DNA of 64,000 nt from positions 1 to 64,000 of the forward strand of contig CAYVYN010000004.1 of assembly GCA_964455905.1 (NCBI GenBank), given 5' to 3'. Below the pieces are notes generated by a model that was not told where the DNA came from, did no database searches, and was given only the letters and a program-made list of their open reading frames with translations. Numbering within the stretch: position 1 is the first letter of the stretch; every line of letters begins with the position of its first letter. Shown one piece after another: positions 8,278 through 16,714 of this stretch. Position numbers and translations under genes: made by a program. Source of the stretch: CAIJXB01 sp964455905. Its GTDB lineage: Bacteria > Chlamydiota > Chlamydiia > Chlamydiales > Rhabdochlamydiaceae.

Positions 8278-8294
8278 ACTTCCATCCTATACTG

Positions 8295-8312
8295 AAATGC
8301 TGCAAATGCTGC
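8295..8312 (-). promoter_or_regulatory. Tandem 9-bp repeat upstream of the HTH-EIIA gene, possible operator
   Basis: AAATGCTGC occurs twice head-to-tail (8295-8303, 8304-8312), 18 to 35 bases upstream of the HTH-EIIA start codon in the minus direction. The product has a DNA-binding domain, so autoregulation is conceivable. Evidence is only position and repetition. Confidence 0.25.
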
Positions 8313-8399
8313 AGTTTTTTTAAGAGTGCGCCAAAGAGAACAATTTTTTCAAACACTCTTTTTATTTTCAAAAAGAAAATAAAAAAAGCAAAAACGTCA

Positions 8400-8849
8400 T
8401 CAACAACCAGCAAAAAGCTCGATAACCTCTTCTTCGGTTTTAGCCTGAAGAAGCTTTTTCCTTCTGCCCTCATCTTTAATAGCTTGAGTAAGGCTAGATA
8501 GGATCCTCAAATATTCTGTCTGTTTATTATCAGGCCCCCCTACAAGAAAAATTAATCGGACCAAGGAACCGTCAAGAGCATTCCAATCAATTCCTTTCGT
8601 TTTTTGAATACCGAAAGCAATAAAGAAGTTTTCACAAGAGTACATTTTTGCATGAGGAATAGCGACACCTATCCCAATTCCAGTAGAAACAATTTTCTCT
8701 CTTTCTAAAATAGCTAAATAAAATTCTTTTTCATTCTCAACATATCCCTTCTTTCCCAAAGCAGTCACAAGATGCTGTATAGCAGCATCTCTCTGATCTT
8801 CTTCTAGAAAAACTACAAGATCTTTATTTAAATATTTAGAAATACCCAT
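8400..8849 (-). CDS. ptsN: PTS EIIA (nitrogen-type) regulatory protein
   Basis: 149 aa, the normal length of a free-standing EIIANtr. The phosphorylation motif is GIGVAIPHAK with His66, preceded by the usual 'LAILEREKIVSTGIG' segment. It lies between dut and the HTH-fused EIIA gene, all on the minus strand, with a 122-base gap to the latter. The pair of EIIA proteins without a sugar permease points to a regulatory phosphorelay. This window holds no ptsH or ptsI. Confidence 0.88.
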   Translation of the reverse strand: MGISKYLNKDLVVFLEEDQRDAAIQHLVTALGKKGYVENEKEFYLAILEREKIVSTGIGIGVAIPHAKMYSCENFFIAFGIQKTKGIDWNALDGSLVRLIFLVGGPDNKQTEYLRILSSLTQAIKDEGRRKKLLQAKTEEEVIELFAGC

Positions 8850-8869
8850 ATCTTCTTTTGTCGAATAAG

Positions 8870-9313
8870 TTAGAGAACGCCTGTATGACCAAAACCACCA
8901 CTGCCCCGGACTGTGGAGCTTAATTCTTCTTCTCTTATAAAAATAGCCTGAGGAGCTGCCGCTAAAACAAGTTGAGCAATTCTCATTCCAGGAACAACTT
9001 TAAACGGATCTTTTCCATGGTTAATCAAAATAACACCGACTTCGCCCCTGTAGTCAGCATCAATAGTTCCGGGTGTGTTTAAAACAGTCACCTGATGTTT
9101 AAGAGCCAATCCACTACGAGGACGCACCTGCAATTCATACCCTGCAGGGATAGCGACTTTTATCCCCGTTGGAATCAAACTAGATTCCCCTGGAAGGACC
9201 CAAAGTTCTTCTGAAATACAAGCTCTTATGTCAGCTCCAGCTGCCAAAGCTGAACTATAAGAAGGCATAAAATCTTCTTTTGCACAAACAGCAACTACAA
9301 TTTCTTTTTCCAT
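8870..9313 (-). CDS. dut: Deoxyuridine 5'-triphosphate nucleotidohydrolase (dUTPase)
   Basis: 147 aa trimeric dUTPase that converts dUTP to dUMP and PPi, keeping uracil out of DNA. The five motifs are visible: AGADIRA (about 26-32), RPRSGLALKH (about 64-73), the catalytic NTPGTIDADYRGEVGVILIN region (Asp in GTIDADYRG), GMRIAQLVLA, and the C-terminal RGSGGFGHTG tail that closes over substrate. Short gaps of about 20 bases to ptsN and accD suggest one transcription unit (accD–dut–ptsN–ptsN), the order known from Chlamydia. Confidence 0.95.
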   Translation of the reverse strand: MEKEIVVAVCAKEDFMPSYSSALAAGADIRACISEELWVLPGESSLIPTGIKVAIPAGYELQVRPRSGLALKHQVTVLNTPGTIDADYRGEVGVILINHGKDPFKVVPGMRIAQLVLAAAPQAIFIREEELSSTVRGSGGFGHTGVL

Positions 9314-9333
9314 AAAAACCTTTTTCTTTACGA

Positions 9334-10257
9334 CTAAACTGTTGCTTTCTTTTGGCGAATTAAGCCTTCTAATTTCAAGGCTAACGAAGGCAATGAATTT
9401 TCTTCAACGACCCTCTCGTTATCTAACAAAAAGCTTAAAAAGCGCGCTGTCATCTCTTTTAATTCATGCCGATTTACAATGCAATCAATCATTCCCTTTT
9501 CTAGTAAAAACTCTGACTTCTGAGCCCCTTCCGGCAATTTCTGTTTAATCACCTGCTCAACCACTCGAGGACCTGCAAAACAAATAAGAGCATCGGGTTC
9601 TGCTATAATTAAATCCCCTAAAGACGCAAAAGAAGCCGTGACCCCACCAGTCGTAGGATTCGTAAGTATGGATATATACGGCAACTTAGCCTCATGTAAT
9701 TTAGCCAAAGCAGCTGAAGTTTTCGCCATTTGCATAAGAGAAAAAATAGACTCTTGCATTCTTGCTCCACCAGAAGCAGAAACAATCACAAGAGGAAGCT
9801 TTTGTTCAGTTGCATACTCAATAATTTTAGTCAGTCTCTCTCCTACAACAGACCCCATTGATCCTGCCATGAACGAAAAGTCCATCACGCCTAGAGCAAC
9901 CTTTCGACCTTCTATAAGACCAACACCGACTATAGCGCCTTCATCACGACCAGAAGACTCTTTAGCTCTCGCAATTCTTTGCGTATAAGGCTCTGTGTCA
10001 ATAAAGTTTAAAGGATCTGTGGCCTGAAATGAAGAAAACAACTCGGAAAAACTACCTTGATCAATAAGAGTTTCTACTCTCTGAGACCCTGAAAGTCTGT
10101 AATGGTAATTACATTTGGGGCAGCAGTGCATATTTTGTTGCAATTCATTAGCATGAATCATCTCATGACAATGGGTACATTTAATCCACCCACTGTACCC
10201 ATCCTTTTTAGTCGTTTGAATCTTTATTTTAGGCTTACTTCTAGAAAAGAGACCCAT
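9334..10257 (-). CDS. accD: Acetyl-CoA carboxylase, carboxyltransferase subunit beta
   Basis: 307 aa. The protein transfers the carboxyl group from biotin to acetyl-CoA, giving malonyl-CoA for fatty-acid synthesis, together with AccA. An N-terminal Cys4 zinc ribbon is seen (Cys27, Cys30, Cys46, Cys49), followed by the crotonase-like carboxyltransferase domain with 'VIVSASGGARMQE' and 'TNPTTGGVTASFA', both oxyanion/CoA-binding segments. Length and start (ATG after AAGGAAA) fit the family. It heads the accD–dut–ptsN–ptsN group; accA is elsewhere. Confidence 0.95.
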   Translation of the reverse strand: MGLFSRSKPKIKIQTTKKDGYSGWIKCTHCHEMIHANELQQNMHCCPKCNYHYRLSGSQRVETLIDQGSFSELFSSFQATDPLNFIDTEPYTQRIARAKESSGRDEGAIVGVGLIEGRKVALGVMDFSFMAGSMGSVVGERLTKIIEYATEQKLPLVIVSASGGARMQESIFSLMQMAKTSAALAKLHEAKLPYISILTNPTTGGVTASFASLGDLIIAEPDALICFAGPRVVEQVIKQKLPEGAQKSEFLLEKGMIDCIVNRHELKEMTARFLSFLLDNERVVEENSLPSLALKLEGLIRQKKATV

Positions 10258-10410
10258 AATTTTCCTTACAATTCAAAATAATATAATACTACCATACCAT
10301 AAAGACACAAAAACAATCAAGGAATCTATTTAATTTATTGTCTTTTTTTAATTAAAGACTTCTCTGAGCGACATTCAAAAGAAAAAAGAGTTAAACAAGA
10401 AAAGATAGGC

Positions 10411-10439
10411 AAGAAAGCCCTCTAGCCAAGGGCTTTCTT
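10411..10439 (-). terminator. Rho-independent terminator of the superoxide dismutase gene
   Basis: An 11-bp perfect stem (AAGAAAGCCCT/AGGGCTTTCTT) with a 7-nt loop lies 12 bases downstream of the sod stop codon. In the minus direction it ends in a short T-rich stretch. Confidence 0.8.
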
Positions 10440-10451
10440 CAGAAAAAGAGA

Positions 10452-11069
10452 TTAAATAAGAGCAGCCTCATATCTCTCAGAGACATTCTTCCAATTCACA
10501 ATTTTCCATATATTTTTAACATAATCGGCACGAACATTCTTATACTGAAGATAATACGCATGCTCCCAGACATCAATCCCTAACAAAGGAACTAAACCTT
10601 GCATGCTTAACGGATCTTGATTACCACAAGTGACAATACGAAGCTCTTGCATACCCTTATGGTAGCCTAACCAACCCCAACCAGACCCCTGAATCGCAAC
10701 CGTCTCAGCACTCATTTTATCCATAAAAGCTTCCATTGAACCAAATTTTGCTCTAATAGCCTCTTCGAAAGAATTTTTAAGAATTACGCCTCCTCCACTA
10801 GAAATCGGAGCTAAATTAGTCCAAAAAATAGAATGATTGACGTGTCCACCACCGTTAAAACAAATAGCTTTTTGCAAAGAAATCATCGCACCAATATCAG
10901 CTTTACTTTCGGCCTCATGATACTTTTCTAATGCAACATTTAAATTAGTTACATACGCCTTATGATGCTTCGAATAATGAAGCTCCATGATTTCAGCTGA
11001 AATCACAGGCTCTAAGGCACTGAAGTCATAAGAAAGGTCTGGAATCTGATATGAACCGTTAGCAAACAT
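10452..11069 (-). CDS. sodA: Superoxide dismutase (Mn/Fe family)
   Basis: 205 aa, standard length. Metal ligands are in place: His in 'MELHYSKHHKAYV' (first ligand), His in 'GGGHVNHSIFW', and the C-terminal 'DVWEHAYYLQYKN' with Asp and His. The GGGHVNHS and 'AIQGSGWGWL' segments are typical of the Mn/cambialistic group, but metal choice cannot be settled by eye. It protects against superoxide in the host vacuole. Position after accD matches sodM in Chlamydia, separated here by the terminator at 10411, so it is likely its own unit. Confidence 0.93.
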   Translation of the reverse strand: MFANGSYQIPDLSYDFSALEPVISAEIMELHYSKHHKAYVTNLNVALEKYHEAESKADIGAMISLQKAICFNGGGHVNHSIFWTNLAPISSGGGVILKNSFEEAIRAKFGSMEAFMDKMSAETVAIQGSGWGWLGYHKGMQELRIVTCGNQDPLSMQGLVPLLGIDVWEHAYYLQYKNVRADYVKNIWKIVNWKNVSERYEAALI

Positions 11070-11157
11070 AGAATACCCCTGTTTAGTTAAAGTGAAAAAA
11101 CGAACATAACAGATTAAGCATAAAAAACACCAGCCTACTTAAAAAGAGAGCCGGCTA

Positions 11158-11451
11158 TCATATGATAATTTTTAAATCTATCCAAGCCATGTTAGACAAA
11201 CCGTTCGGCTTTTGAGAGGAGAGGCTCTTCTGTTTTTTTGCAGTTAAATTGGTAATTTTTCTTTTTTTCGAAAAGTACACTCCAGATTTGCCCCCAAAAC
11301 GCAACTTTTTGAAAATAAAAAAATACTCCCTCACCTGCTGATGCATTACTCTAGAACTCAACTGATCCGAAAAAGACCCCCATCTTCGAGCCTCAAAAAA
11401 ACGCGAGGTCAGCTCACAAAAGATCCCGGGATTAAATTCAGAATTAGACAT
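11158..11451 (-). CDS. Small hypothetical protein
   Basis: 97 aa from the ATG at 11451, which follows a perfect AAGGAGG by 5 nt. The GTG two codons earlier overlaps that RBS. The sequence is aromatic and basic (many Phe, Arg, Lys), with 'ARRWGSFSDQLSSRV' and a Lys-rich middle. There is no signal peptide or clear TM segment and I do not recognise a family. The strong RBS is the main support that it is a real gene. Confidence 0.5.
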   Translation of the reverse strand: MSNSEFNPGIFCELTSRFFEARRWGSFSDQLSSRVMHQQVREYFFIFKKLRFGGKSGVYFSKKRKITNLTAKKQKSLSSQKPNGLSNMAWIDLKIII

Positions 11452-11555
11452 ACACACCTCCTTATACTCTTATCGTATTTAAAAGAAAGTATAAAGACAA
11501 GGTAAAGATTTAACGCAAAAAAACACAAAACAAAGAGAACAAGCACACTAAAAAC

Positions 11556-11575
11556 AAAACAAAACAAACAAAAAT
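11556..11575 (+). repeat. 20-nt A/C-rich element, second copy
   Basis: Identical to 5064-5083, here 83 nt before the start at 11659 and just before a promoter-like sequence. Confidence 0.4.
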
Positions 11576-11601
11576 CATTTTAATGATAATTAAAAATTAT
11601 A

Positions 11602-11630
11602 TTGACATCAGTTAATTTAATTGATACTTA
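11602..11630 (+). promoter_or_regulatory. Candidate sigma-70/66 promoter for the 11659 gene
   Basis: A perfect TTGACA (11602-11607) is followed 15-17 bases later by GATACT/TACTTA, an imperfect -10. The region is very AT-rich and lies about 30 bases before the start codon. Confidence 0.4.
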
Positions 11631-11658
11631 TAAAGTATAAACAAAAATAAGAGGCGTT

Positions 11659-12156
11659 ATGGTAGCGAGAACAATCGATAATCTAGGTTACGATGCATCA
11701 CAACGATACGCTTTCGATCAAAAGCAACTAGACGAAACCGATAAAATTCATAAAGACATCCGAGTCCCAATAACCCACACCCAAATCGATGTCACCACAC
11801 CTTCATTCAATTCTGAGATAGACCTTTTATTTCAAACAGACAAAAAGCATCTAGCATGGGCCGAATTCACCGCACCCCATGGATTCTCCACTTTAAAAAA
11901 TCGTTTTTTCACCTACGAAATACTTCCGTCCCTAGGAATTCCAGAAGAAAACGAAAACTACACGCAAAAAATCCTAGCCTTAACAGGCGAAAACGAAGAA
12001 AATAGTGAAAACAAACCCGAATGGGAACGCATCAAAGAAGCGGAAGATAAAGCAAAAGAGAAATCTGCATTACTAAATCTCTTTGATTGCATTTTGAAGC
12101 TAAACAGCTGTATGATCTACCTAAACAATAAAAGAACACAATACCACAAAGGTTAA
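11659..12156 (+). CDS. Hypothetical protein, CT273-like by position
   Basis: 165 aa, acidic, soluble. The middle has 'DLLFQTDKKHLAWAEFTAPHGFSTLKNRFFTYEILPSLG' type sequence and a Glu/Lys-rich helical segment near residues 110-140. No signal peptide or membrane segment. Four bases separate it from the TPR gene, and dnaA follows, the same order as CT273–CT274–dnaA in C. trachomatis. Function is unknown; the conserved pairing with the TPR protein suggests they act together. Confidence 0.65.
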   Translation: MVARTIDNLGYDASQRYAFDQKQLDETDKIHKDIRVPITHTQIDVTTPSFNSEIDLLFQTDKKHLAWAEFTAPHGFSTLKNRFFTYEILPSLGIPEENENYTQKILALTGENEENSENKPEWERIKEAEDKAKEKSALLNLFDCILKLNSCMIYLNNKRTQYHKG

Positions 12157-12160
12157 TCAA

Positions 12161-12556
12161 ATGAGCCAAATTGACTGGTTGGAAATACTTAATTGGAATG
12201 TAGACGAACTAGAAGATCTTAGATTTGTAGGATACTCCTACATTAAACAAGGACACTATTCAACAGCCCTAACTTTTTTCGAAGCGCTAATTGTTTTATC
12301 TAAAGATAACGTTTATGACTTTCAAACATTAGGAGCCCTTTACTTACAAACAGGAAACAATTTAATGGCTTTAAACTACCTAGAAAAAGCTGTAAAATTA
12401 GATCCATCTCATGGACCCACTCTACTAAATAGAGCTAAGGCCCTTCTAGCTTTGGGATATAAAAAACAAGGACTTATGCAAGCTAAAGCCCTCGAGTCTC
12501 ACACCGAATCCAACATAAGCAGCCAAGCGCATGCCTTAGCACTCGCATTTCCTTAA
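12161..12556 (+). CDS. Tetratricopeptide-repeat protein, CT274-like
   Basis: 131 aa made almost entirely of about three TPR units, for example 'GYSYIKQGHYSTALTFFEALIVLSKDN' and 'LGALYLQTGNNLMALNYLEKAVKLDPSHG'. Size and layout resemble LcrH/SycD-type class II secretion chaperones, but a small TPR adaptor unrelated to secretion fits equally. Co-transcribed with the preceding gene (4-base gap). It lies 150 bases before dnaA. Confidence 0.75.
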   Translation: MSQIDWLEILNWNVDELEDLRFVGYSYIKQGHYSTALTFFEALIVLSKDNVYDFQTLGALYLQTGNNLMALNYLEKAVKLDPSHGPTLLNRAKALLALGYKKQGLMQAKALESHTESNISSQAHALALAFP

Positions 12557-12673
12557 GCCTAAATGATTGAAAAGAAGTTTCAGAGTTAAAAATATTTTTT
12601 GCTGTGATTTTTATTGCATGCTTTCCGACTGAATGGTAACTTGGCAGTGTAAAGCAGTTGAGCTGTCTCTCAC

Positions 12674-12682
12674 TGTGGAAAA
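12674..12682 (-). promoter_or_regulatory. DnaA-box-like sequence upstream of dnaA
   Basis: TGTGGAAAA is the complement of TTTTCCACA, a known variant of the 9-mer DnaA box, 28 bases before the dnaA start. It could mediate autoregulation. A single box may occur by chance. Confidence 0.4.
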
Positions 12683-12709
12683 CCTGTTTATAACTACCGG
12701 AACAAAACT

Positions 12710-14059
12710 ATGATCACTACGCAATTATATGACGCATGGACCCTTTTCTTAGATTGTGCTGAAGAGAAATGTTCTACGACAGAATTTGCCAATTGGCTAG
12801 AACCAATCCGAAAAATATCCCTAGATGACGACAAAATCGTTTTAGAAGTTCCTAATATTTTTGTTCAAGAATACCTTTTGGATAACTACAAAAAAGATCT
12901 AATTTGCTTTCTTCCTCTAACAAAAGAAGGAGAACCCTCTATAGAGTTCATTATAGCAGAACCTGTTAAGCAAAAATTAGAACCAACCTTTCTTCCTCCT
13001 AGTCAGACAGAAAAACCTAGCAACACAGAAAATCAGGGATCTTTTCAACTCAACCCTCTTTACAAATTTGAAAACTTCATAGAAGGCCCCTCCAATCAAT
13101 TTGTAAAGTCTGCAGCTCTTGGAGTGGCAATGCGTCCTGGAAAATCATACAACCCTCTTTTTATTCACGGGGGCGTTGGCCTTGGAAAAACGCACCTTCT
13201 TCACGCTATCGGACACTACATCAAACAGCACCACCCTAAACTAAAAATTTACTGCATTACTACTGAGGGCTTTATTAATGACCTTGTAGACAATTTAAGA
13301 AACAAAACTCTCGATAAAATGAAACGTTTTTATCGAAACCTAGACGTTCTTCTTGTTGACGACATTCAATTTTTACAAAACCGAATGAATTTCGAAGAAG
13401 AATTTTGCAACATGTTTGAAGCTCTTATCCACCAAAACAAACAAATTGTAATCGCTAGCGATAAACCTCCAGGCCAACTAAACCTATCCGAAAGATTAAT
13501 TGCCCGCATGGAATGGGGACTTGTAGCAAATGTTGATATCCCAGACCTTGAAACAAGAGTTGCTATTTTGCAATACAAAGCAGAACAAAAAGGAGTTCGT
13601 CTTCCTCAAAAAATTGCCTTTTTTATTGCAGAACACATTTACAATAACGTAAGACAGCTCGAAGGAGCAATCAACCGTTTATGCGCCTATTCTAAAATGA
13701 TGAGCCTAGATATCAACGAAGAAACAGTAGAAAACTCCTTAGGAGAACTCTTTCAGCTCTCCCCATCTAAAAAGGTATCTGTCGAAAACATACTCAAAAG
13801 TGTTTCTACAATTTTTGACGTAAAAATTAGCGATCTTACCGGTGATTCTAGAAGTAAAAACATAGCGCTTCCAAGGCAAGTAGCCATGTATATGGCCAAA
13901 GAACTAATGAACGACTCCCTTATGAAACTAGCTTCTTCTTTTGGAGGTAAAACACACTCTACGCTTCTGCATGCTTGGAAAAAAATCTCTGGTCAACTTT
14001 CCAAAGATGACACACTACGAAGACAAATTGATCTAGCAAAAAGAAATTTAGAGGTCTAA
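12710..14059 (+). CDS. dnaA: Chromosomal replication initiator protein DnaA
   Basis: 449 aa. Domain I (1-80) is the DnaB/DiaA interaction domain. A Pro/Gln linker follows. The AAA+ domain has Walker A GGVGLGKT (154-161) and Walker B LLVDDIQF (Asp217-Asp218), and the initiator-specific 'MKRFYR' nearby. The C-terminal DNA-binding domain carries the DnaA signature with GDSRSKNIALPRQVAMYMAKE and a Lys-Thr-His-Ser-Thr helix (GGKTHSTLLHAW, about 407-418). This is the dnaA of the CT273–CT274–dnaA block. Chlamydiae can carry two dnaA genes, and this position corresponds to the second. Confidence 0.96.
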   Translation: MITTQLYDAWTLFLDCAEEKCSTTEFANWLEPIRKISLDDDKIVLEVPNIFVQEYLLDNYKKDLICFLPLTKEGEPSIEFIIAEPVKQKLEPTFLPPSQTEKPSNTENQGSFQLNPLYKFENFIEGPSNQFVKSAALGVAMRPGKSYNPLFIHGGVGLGKTHLLHAIGHYIKQHHPKLKIYCITTEGFINDLVDNLRNKTLDKMKRFYRNLDVLLVDDIQFLQNRMNFEEEFCNMFEALIHQNKQIVIASDKPPGQLNLSERLIARMEWGLVANVDIPDLETRVAILQYKAEQKGVRLPQKIAFFIAEHIYNNVRQLEGAINRLCAYSKMMSLDINEETVENSLGELFQLSPSKKVSVENILKSVSTIFDVKISDLTGDSRSKNIALPRQVAMYMAKELMNDSLMKLASSFGGKTHSTLLHAWKKISGQLSKDDTLRRQIDLAKRNLEV

Positions 14060-14066
14060 ATTTCTT

Positions 14067-15056
14067 TCAAGAAAAAAAACACTTGGAAAGAATCCCTTTT
14101 TTAGGGGCAACGAACAAAGAAAGCAAATAGACACAAAATAAAATGCTAACAGTAAGAGCTCCTGTGGAAACAGGAGCTCTATAGACTGTTAGAATATGCC
14201 TAGACAAAGCAACAGAAACAATAGAACACGTCGAACTAACAAAAAAACCTAAAAACATCTGTTTTTTAAACGTTTCCACATAAAGCCTAGCAACCAAAAC
14301 AGGCCCTACAAGAAAAGATAAAAAGAGAATTACTCCAACGGCTCTAAAAGAAGCGATAGCACCACCCGCTGTTAAAATCATTAGCAGATAATTTAATGTT
14401 TTTGTTGGATAAGAAATACTCTTGGCGAAAATCGGATCAAAAGCAGAAACCAAAAAACCCCTAAAAAAAAGAAAATAGAATAAAAAGACCACCAAAGCAA
14501 CGCCACCAACCGTTTTCAGATCTGCTACATGAAGAGCATCTATATTTCCAGTAATCGCCTCCACTCCTAGATGTAAATTCCTTGTAAAAAGCGTAACAAA
14601 AAGAATTCCCAAAGCAAAGAGGGTTGTAAATACAAGCCCTATACTTGCATCTTCTTGCACTTTCAACTTATGACGCAATAACTCTGTAAGAGCCGTCGTT
14701 AATACGCCCGTCACAAGAGCAGCAACCCAAAGAACTTTCATTGATGTAAAGGGAGATAACAACGTCTCTCCTCCTCCGAATACCTTAAATAGAAAAAACG
14801 CAGAAACAATCCCTAAAAGCAAAGTATGACTAAGAGCATTGGCAAGCATTGTCATTTGCCTTGCAACAAGGAATGAACCTAAAAAAGACAAAGAAAACGC
14901 GAGAAAAATTAAAACCAAACACTGTATTTCATCAGATACCAAACCTTGACAACCCCTACCTAAAAAAAACGAAAAGACCCTTTGCACTAAGACAGAAAAA
15001 AAACCAAAAAAAGTTTCTCCAGAATATGGATTAACTGCTCCCAATAAAAGGCTCAT
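14067..15056 (-). CDS. ytgD: Metal (Mn/Zn/Fe) ABC transporter permease, YtgD-like
   Basis: 329 aa, about 8-9 TM segments of the ABC-3 (TroC/TroD/ZnuB) family, with 'ALSHTLLLGIVSAFFL' near residue 75 and 'SFRAVGVILFLSFLVGPVLVARLY' in the C-terminal half. This is the last gene of the importer operon; its start overlaps the stop of the other permease by 4 bases. It ends right next to, and convergent with, dnaA. Substrate is probably iron, manganese or zinc by homology to chlamydial Ytg. Confidence 0.88.
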   Translation of the reverse strand: MSLLLGAVNPYSGETFFGFFSVLVQRVFSFFLGRGCQGLVSDEIQCLVLIFLAFSLSFLGSFLVARQMTMLANALSHTLLLGIVSAFFLFKVFGGGETLLSPFTSMKVLWVAALVTGVLTTALTELLRHKLKVQEDASIGLVFTTLFALGILFVTLFTRNLHLGVEAITGNIDALHVADLKTVGGVALVVFLFYFLFFRGFLVSAFDPIFAKSISYPTKTLNYLLMILTAGGAIASFRAVGVILFLSFLVGPVLVARLYVETFKKQMFLGFFVSSTCSIVSVALSRHILTVYRAPVSTGALTVSILFCVYLLSLFVAPKKGILSKCFFS

Positions 15057-15958
15057 ATTTTTTTCCTTAAAAACCGTTTAGGTGAAAGTAAAAGAGACAA
15101 TAAACACAAGCAAGAACTCGTAAGAACAATCATAGGCCCGGTCGGTAAAAATAAATGGCCATCTAAAAACCACTTCGAAAACTGTACTGAAAAATAATTT
15201 CCAAAAAAACCACTAAAAGCGCCCACTAAAGAAGCCAAAACAAAAACAACAGATAACTTGTGACTAAACTGCCTTGCCGTTAAAGCTGGAGCTATAAGCA
15301 TTCCTGACAAAAGAACGATTCCTACACTTTTCATTGCAACTACCACAGCAAGTGCTAAAAAAACAGAAAAAAAAGCCTCAAAAATTCTAGTAGAAACCCC
15401 AAGCACTTTAGCAAACTGACGATCAAAATATACGAGTTGAATAGAGTGATAAAACAAAAACACAAAACAAATAATACTCAAGACAAAGACACTATAAAGT
15501 CCAACATGCTTATCCGTCATTGTAGCAACTTGCCCATATAGAAAGGTTTGGACTTGCCTATAATATAAAGGGGTTGTTGTCTGCATGCGCGCAGCAAAAA
15601 GAACTCCAAATCCAAAAAAAGAAGAAAGCATAAAACAAAGAGCTGAATCCCCTTTTACCTTAAATTTTTTTTGTAAGAGCTCTAAAAAATAGAGGCCAAG
15701 CAAGGACGAAAAAAAAGCGCCCAGTAAAAAAAAAGCAAAATACTTCTCATCTAAAACAGGAACAAAAAAAGAAACAAAAAGAGCGCTTAGCACCAAGCCA
15801 GGATAAGCCGCATGAGAAAGAGCCTCTCCAACTAAAGACTTTCTACGAATGAAAACAATTACACCTATTAAAGAACTAGCAGCGCACATCAAAATGCTGC
15901 CAATGGTAGGAGCTCTTAGAAGAGGGTCTGTAAAAAAATCTAAAAATCCATACTCCAT
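15053..15958 (-). CDS. ytgC: Metal ABC transporter permease, YtgC-like, without the YtgR repressor domain
   Basis: 301 aa with about 8 TM segments of the ABC-3 family, including 'RRKSLVGEALSHAAYPGLVLS' near residue 40 and 'AMKSVGIVLLSGMLIAPALTAR' near 210. In C. trachomatis YtgC continues into a DtxR-type repressor (YtgR) that is cleaved off. Here the protein ends shortly after the last TM segment (SPKRFLRKKI), so no repressor is fused. No separate DtxR/Fur gene lies in the operon. Coupled to ytgD by ATGA-type overlap and to ytgB by a 6-base gap. Confidence 0.88.
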   Translation of the reverse strand: MEYGFLDFFTDPLLRAPTIGSILMCAASSLIGVIVFIRRKSLVGEALSHAAYPGLVLSALFVSFFVPVLDEKYFAFFLLGAFFSSLLGLYFLELLQKKFKVKGDSALCFMLSSFFGFGVLFAARMQTTTPLYYRQVQTFLYGQVATMTDKHVGLYSVFVLSIICFVFLFYHSIQLVYFDRQFAKVLGVSTRIFEAFFSVFLALAVVVAMKSVGIVLLSGMLIAPALTARQFSHKLSVVFVLASLVGAFSGFFGNYFSVQFSKWFLDGHLFLPTGPMIVLTSSCLCLLSLLLSPKRFLRKKI

Positions 15959-15964
15959 CTACTC

Positions 15965-16702
15965 TTATCCTATTTCCAATAAGTGAGAAAGACCACTATA
16001 CGCCTTGCTCAAATTTTCCTTATTAAAAACTTGAGCTACAGGCCCTGCTGCAATTAATTTATGATTTAAAAGAATCACATAATCAAAATAAGAGCGGACA
16101 GAAGCTAGATCATGGTGGACAACCAAAGTTGTCTTACCCTGTTTTTGAAGATCTTTCAACACATGAATAAGTAACTTTTCAGTTGCCATATCAACGCCAG
16201 CAAATGGTTCGTCCATCAAATACATTTCCGATTGTTGCAGCAACGCTCTTGCAATAAAAACCTTTTGTTGCTGTCCTCCAGAAAGCTCGCTAATTTGCCT
16301 ATGGGCAAGTGTTCCAAGACCAACTTCCCCCAACGCCTTTTCAGCCAATACTTTATCCTGAAGCGTTACTCTCTTAAACAATCCTCTTCGTATATAAGAA
16401 CCCATCAAAACAACATCTAAAACACTGACAGGGAAATCCCAATCAATAAGAGATCTTTGAGGAACATATCCAATAGATCGTCTTTTTTTTTTATAAGAAC
16501 TTCCCCAAAAAGAGACCTCACCAGAAACTGGCTTTACAATTTCTAAAAGAGCTTTTAACAGACTACTCTTACCAGCTCCGTTTGGTCCTAGAATACCAAC
16601 TAACGAACCCTTAGGAATAGAAAAACTGACATCGGATAAAACACTTGATTTATCATAATTCACATTAAGATGATCTACCTGCAGGGCTATTTCTTTTTCC
16701 AT
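15965..16702 (-). CDS. ytgB: Metal ABC transporter ATP-binding protein, YtgB-like
   Basis: 245 aa ABC ATPase. Walker A GPNGAGKSS (about 39-47), signature LSGGQQQK (about 140-147), Walker B MYLMDEPFAGVD and the H-loop 'LVVHHDLASV' are all present. It powers uptake through the two YtgC/YtgD permeases. The start lies 12 bases from the stop of the binding-protein gene. Complete and unremarkable. Confidence 0.93.
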   Translation of the reverse strand: MEKEIALQVDHLNVNYDKSSVLSDVSFSIPKGSLVGILGPNGAGKSSLLKALLEIVKPVSGEVSFWGSSYKKKRRSIGYVPQRSLIDWDFPVSVLDVVLMGSYIRRGLFKRVTLQDKVLAEKALGEVGLGTLAHRQISELSGGQQQKVFIARALLQQSEMYLMDEPFAGVDMATEKLLIHVLKDLQKQGKTTLVVHHDLASVRSYFDYVILLNHKLIAAGPVAQVFNKENLSKAYSGLSHLLEIG

Positions 16703-16714
16703 ATTGTCTCCAGT

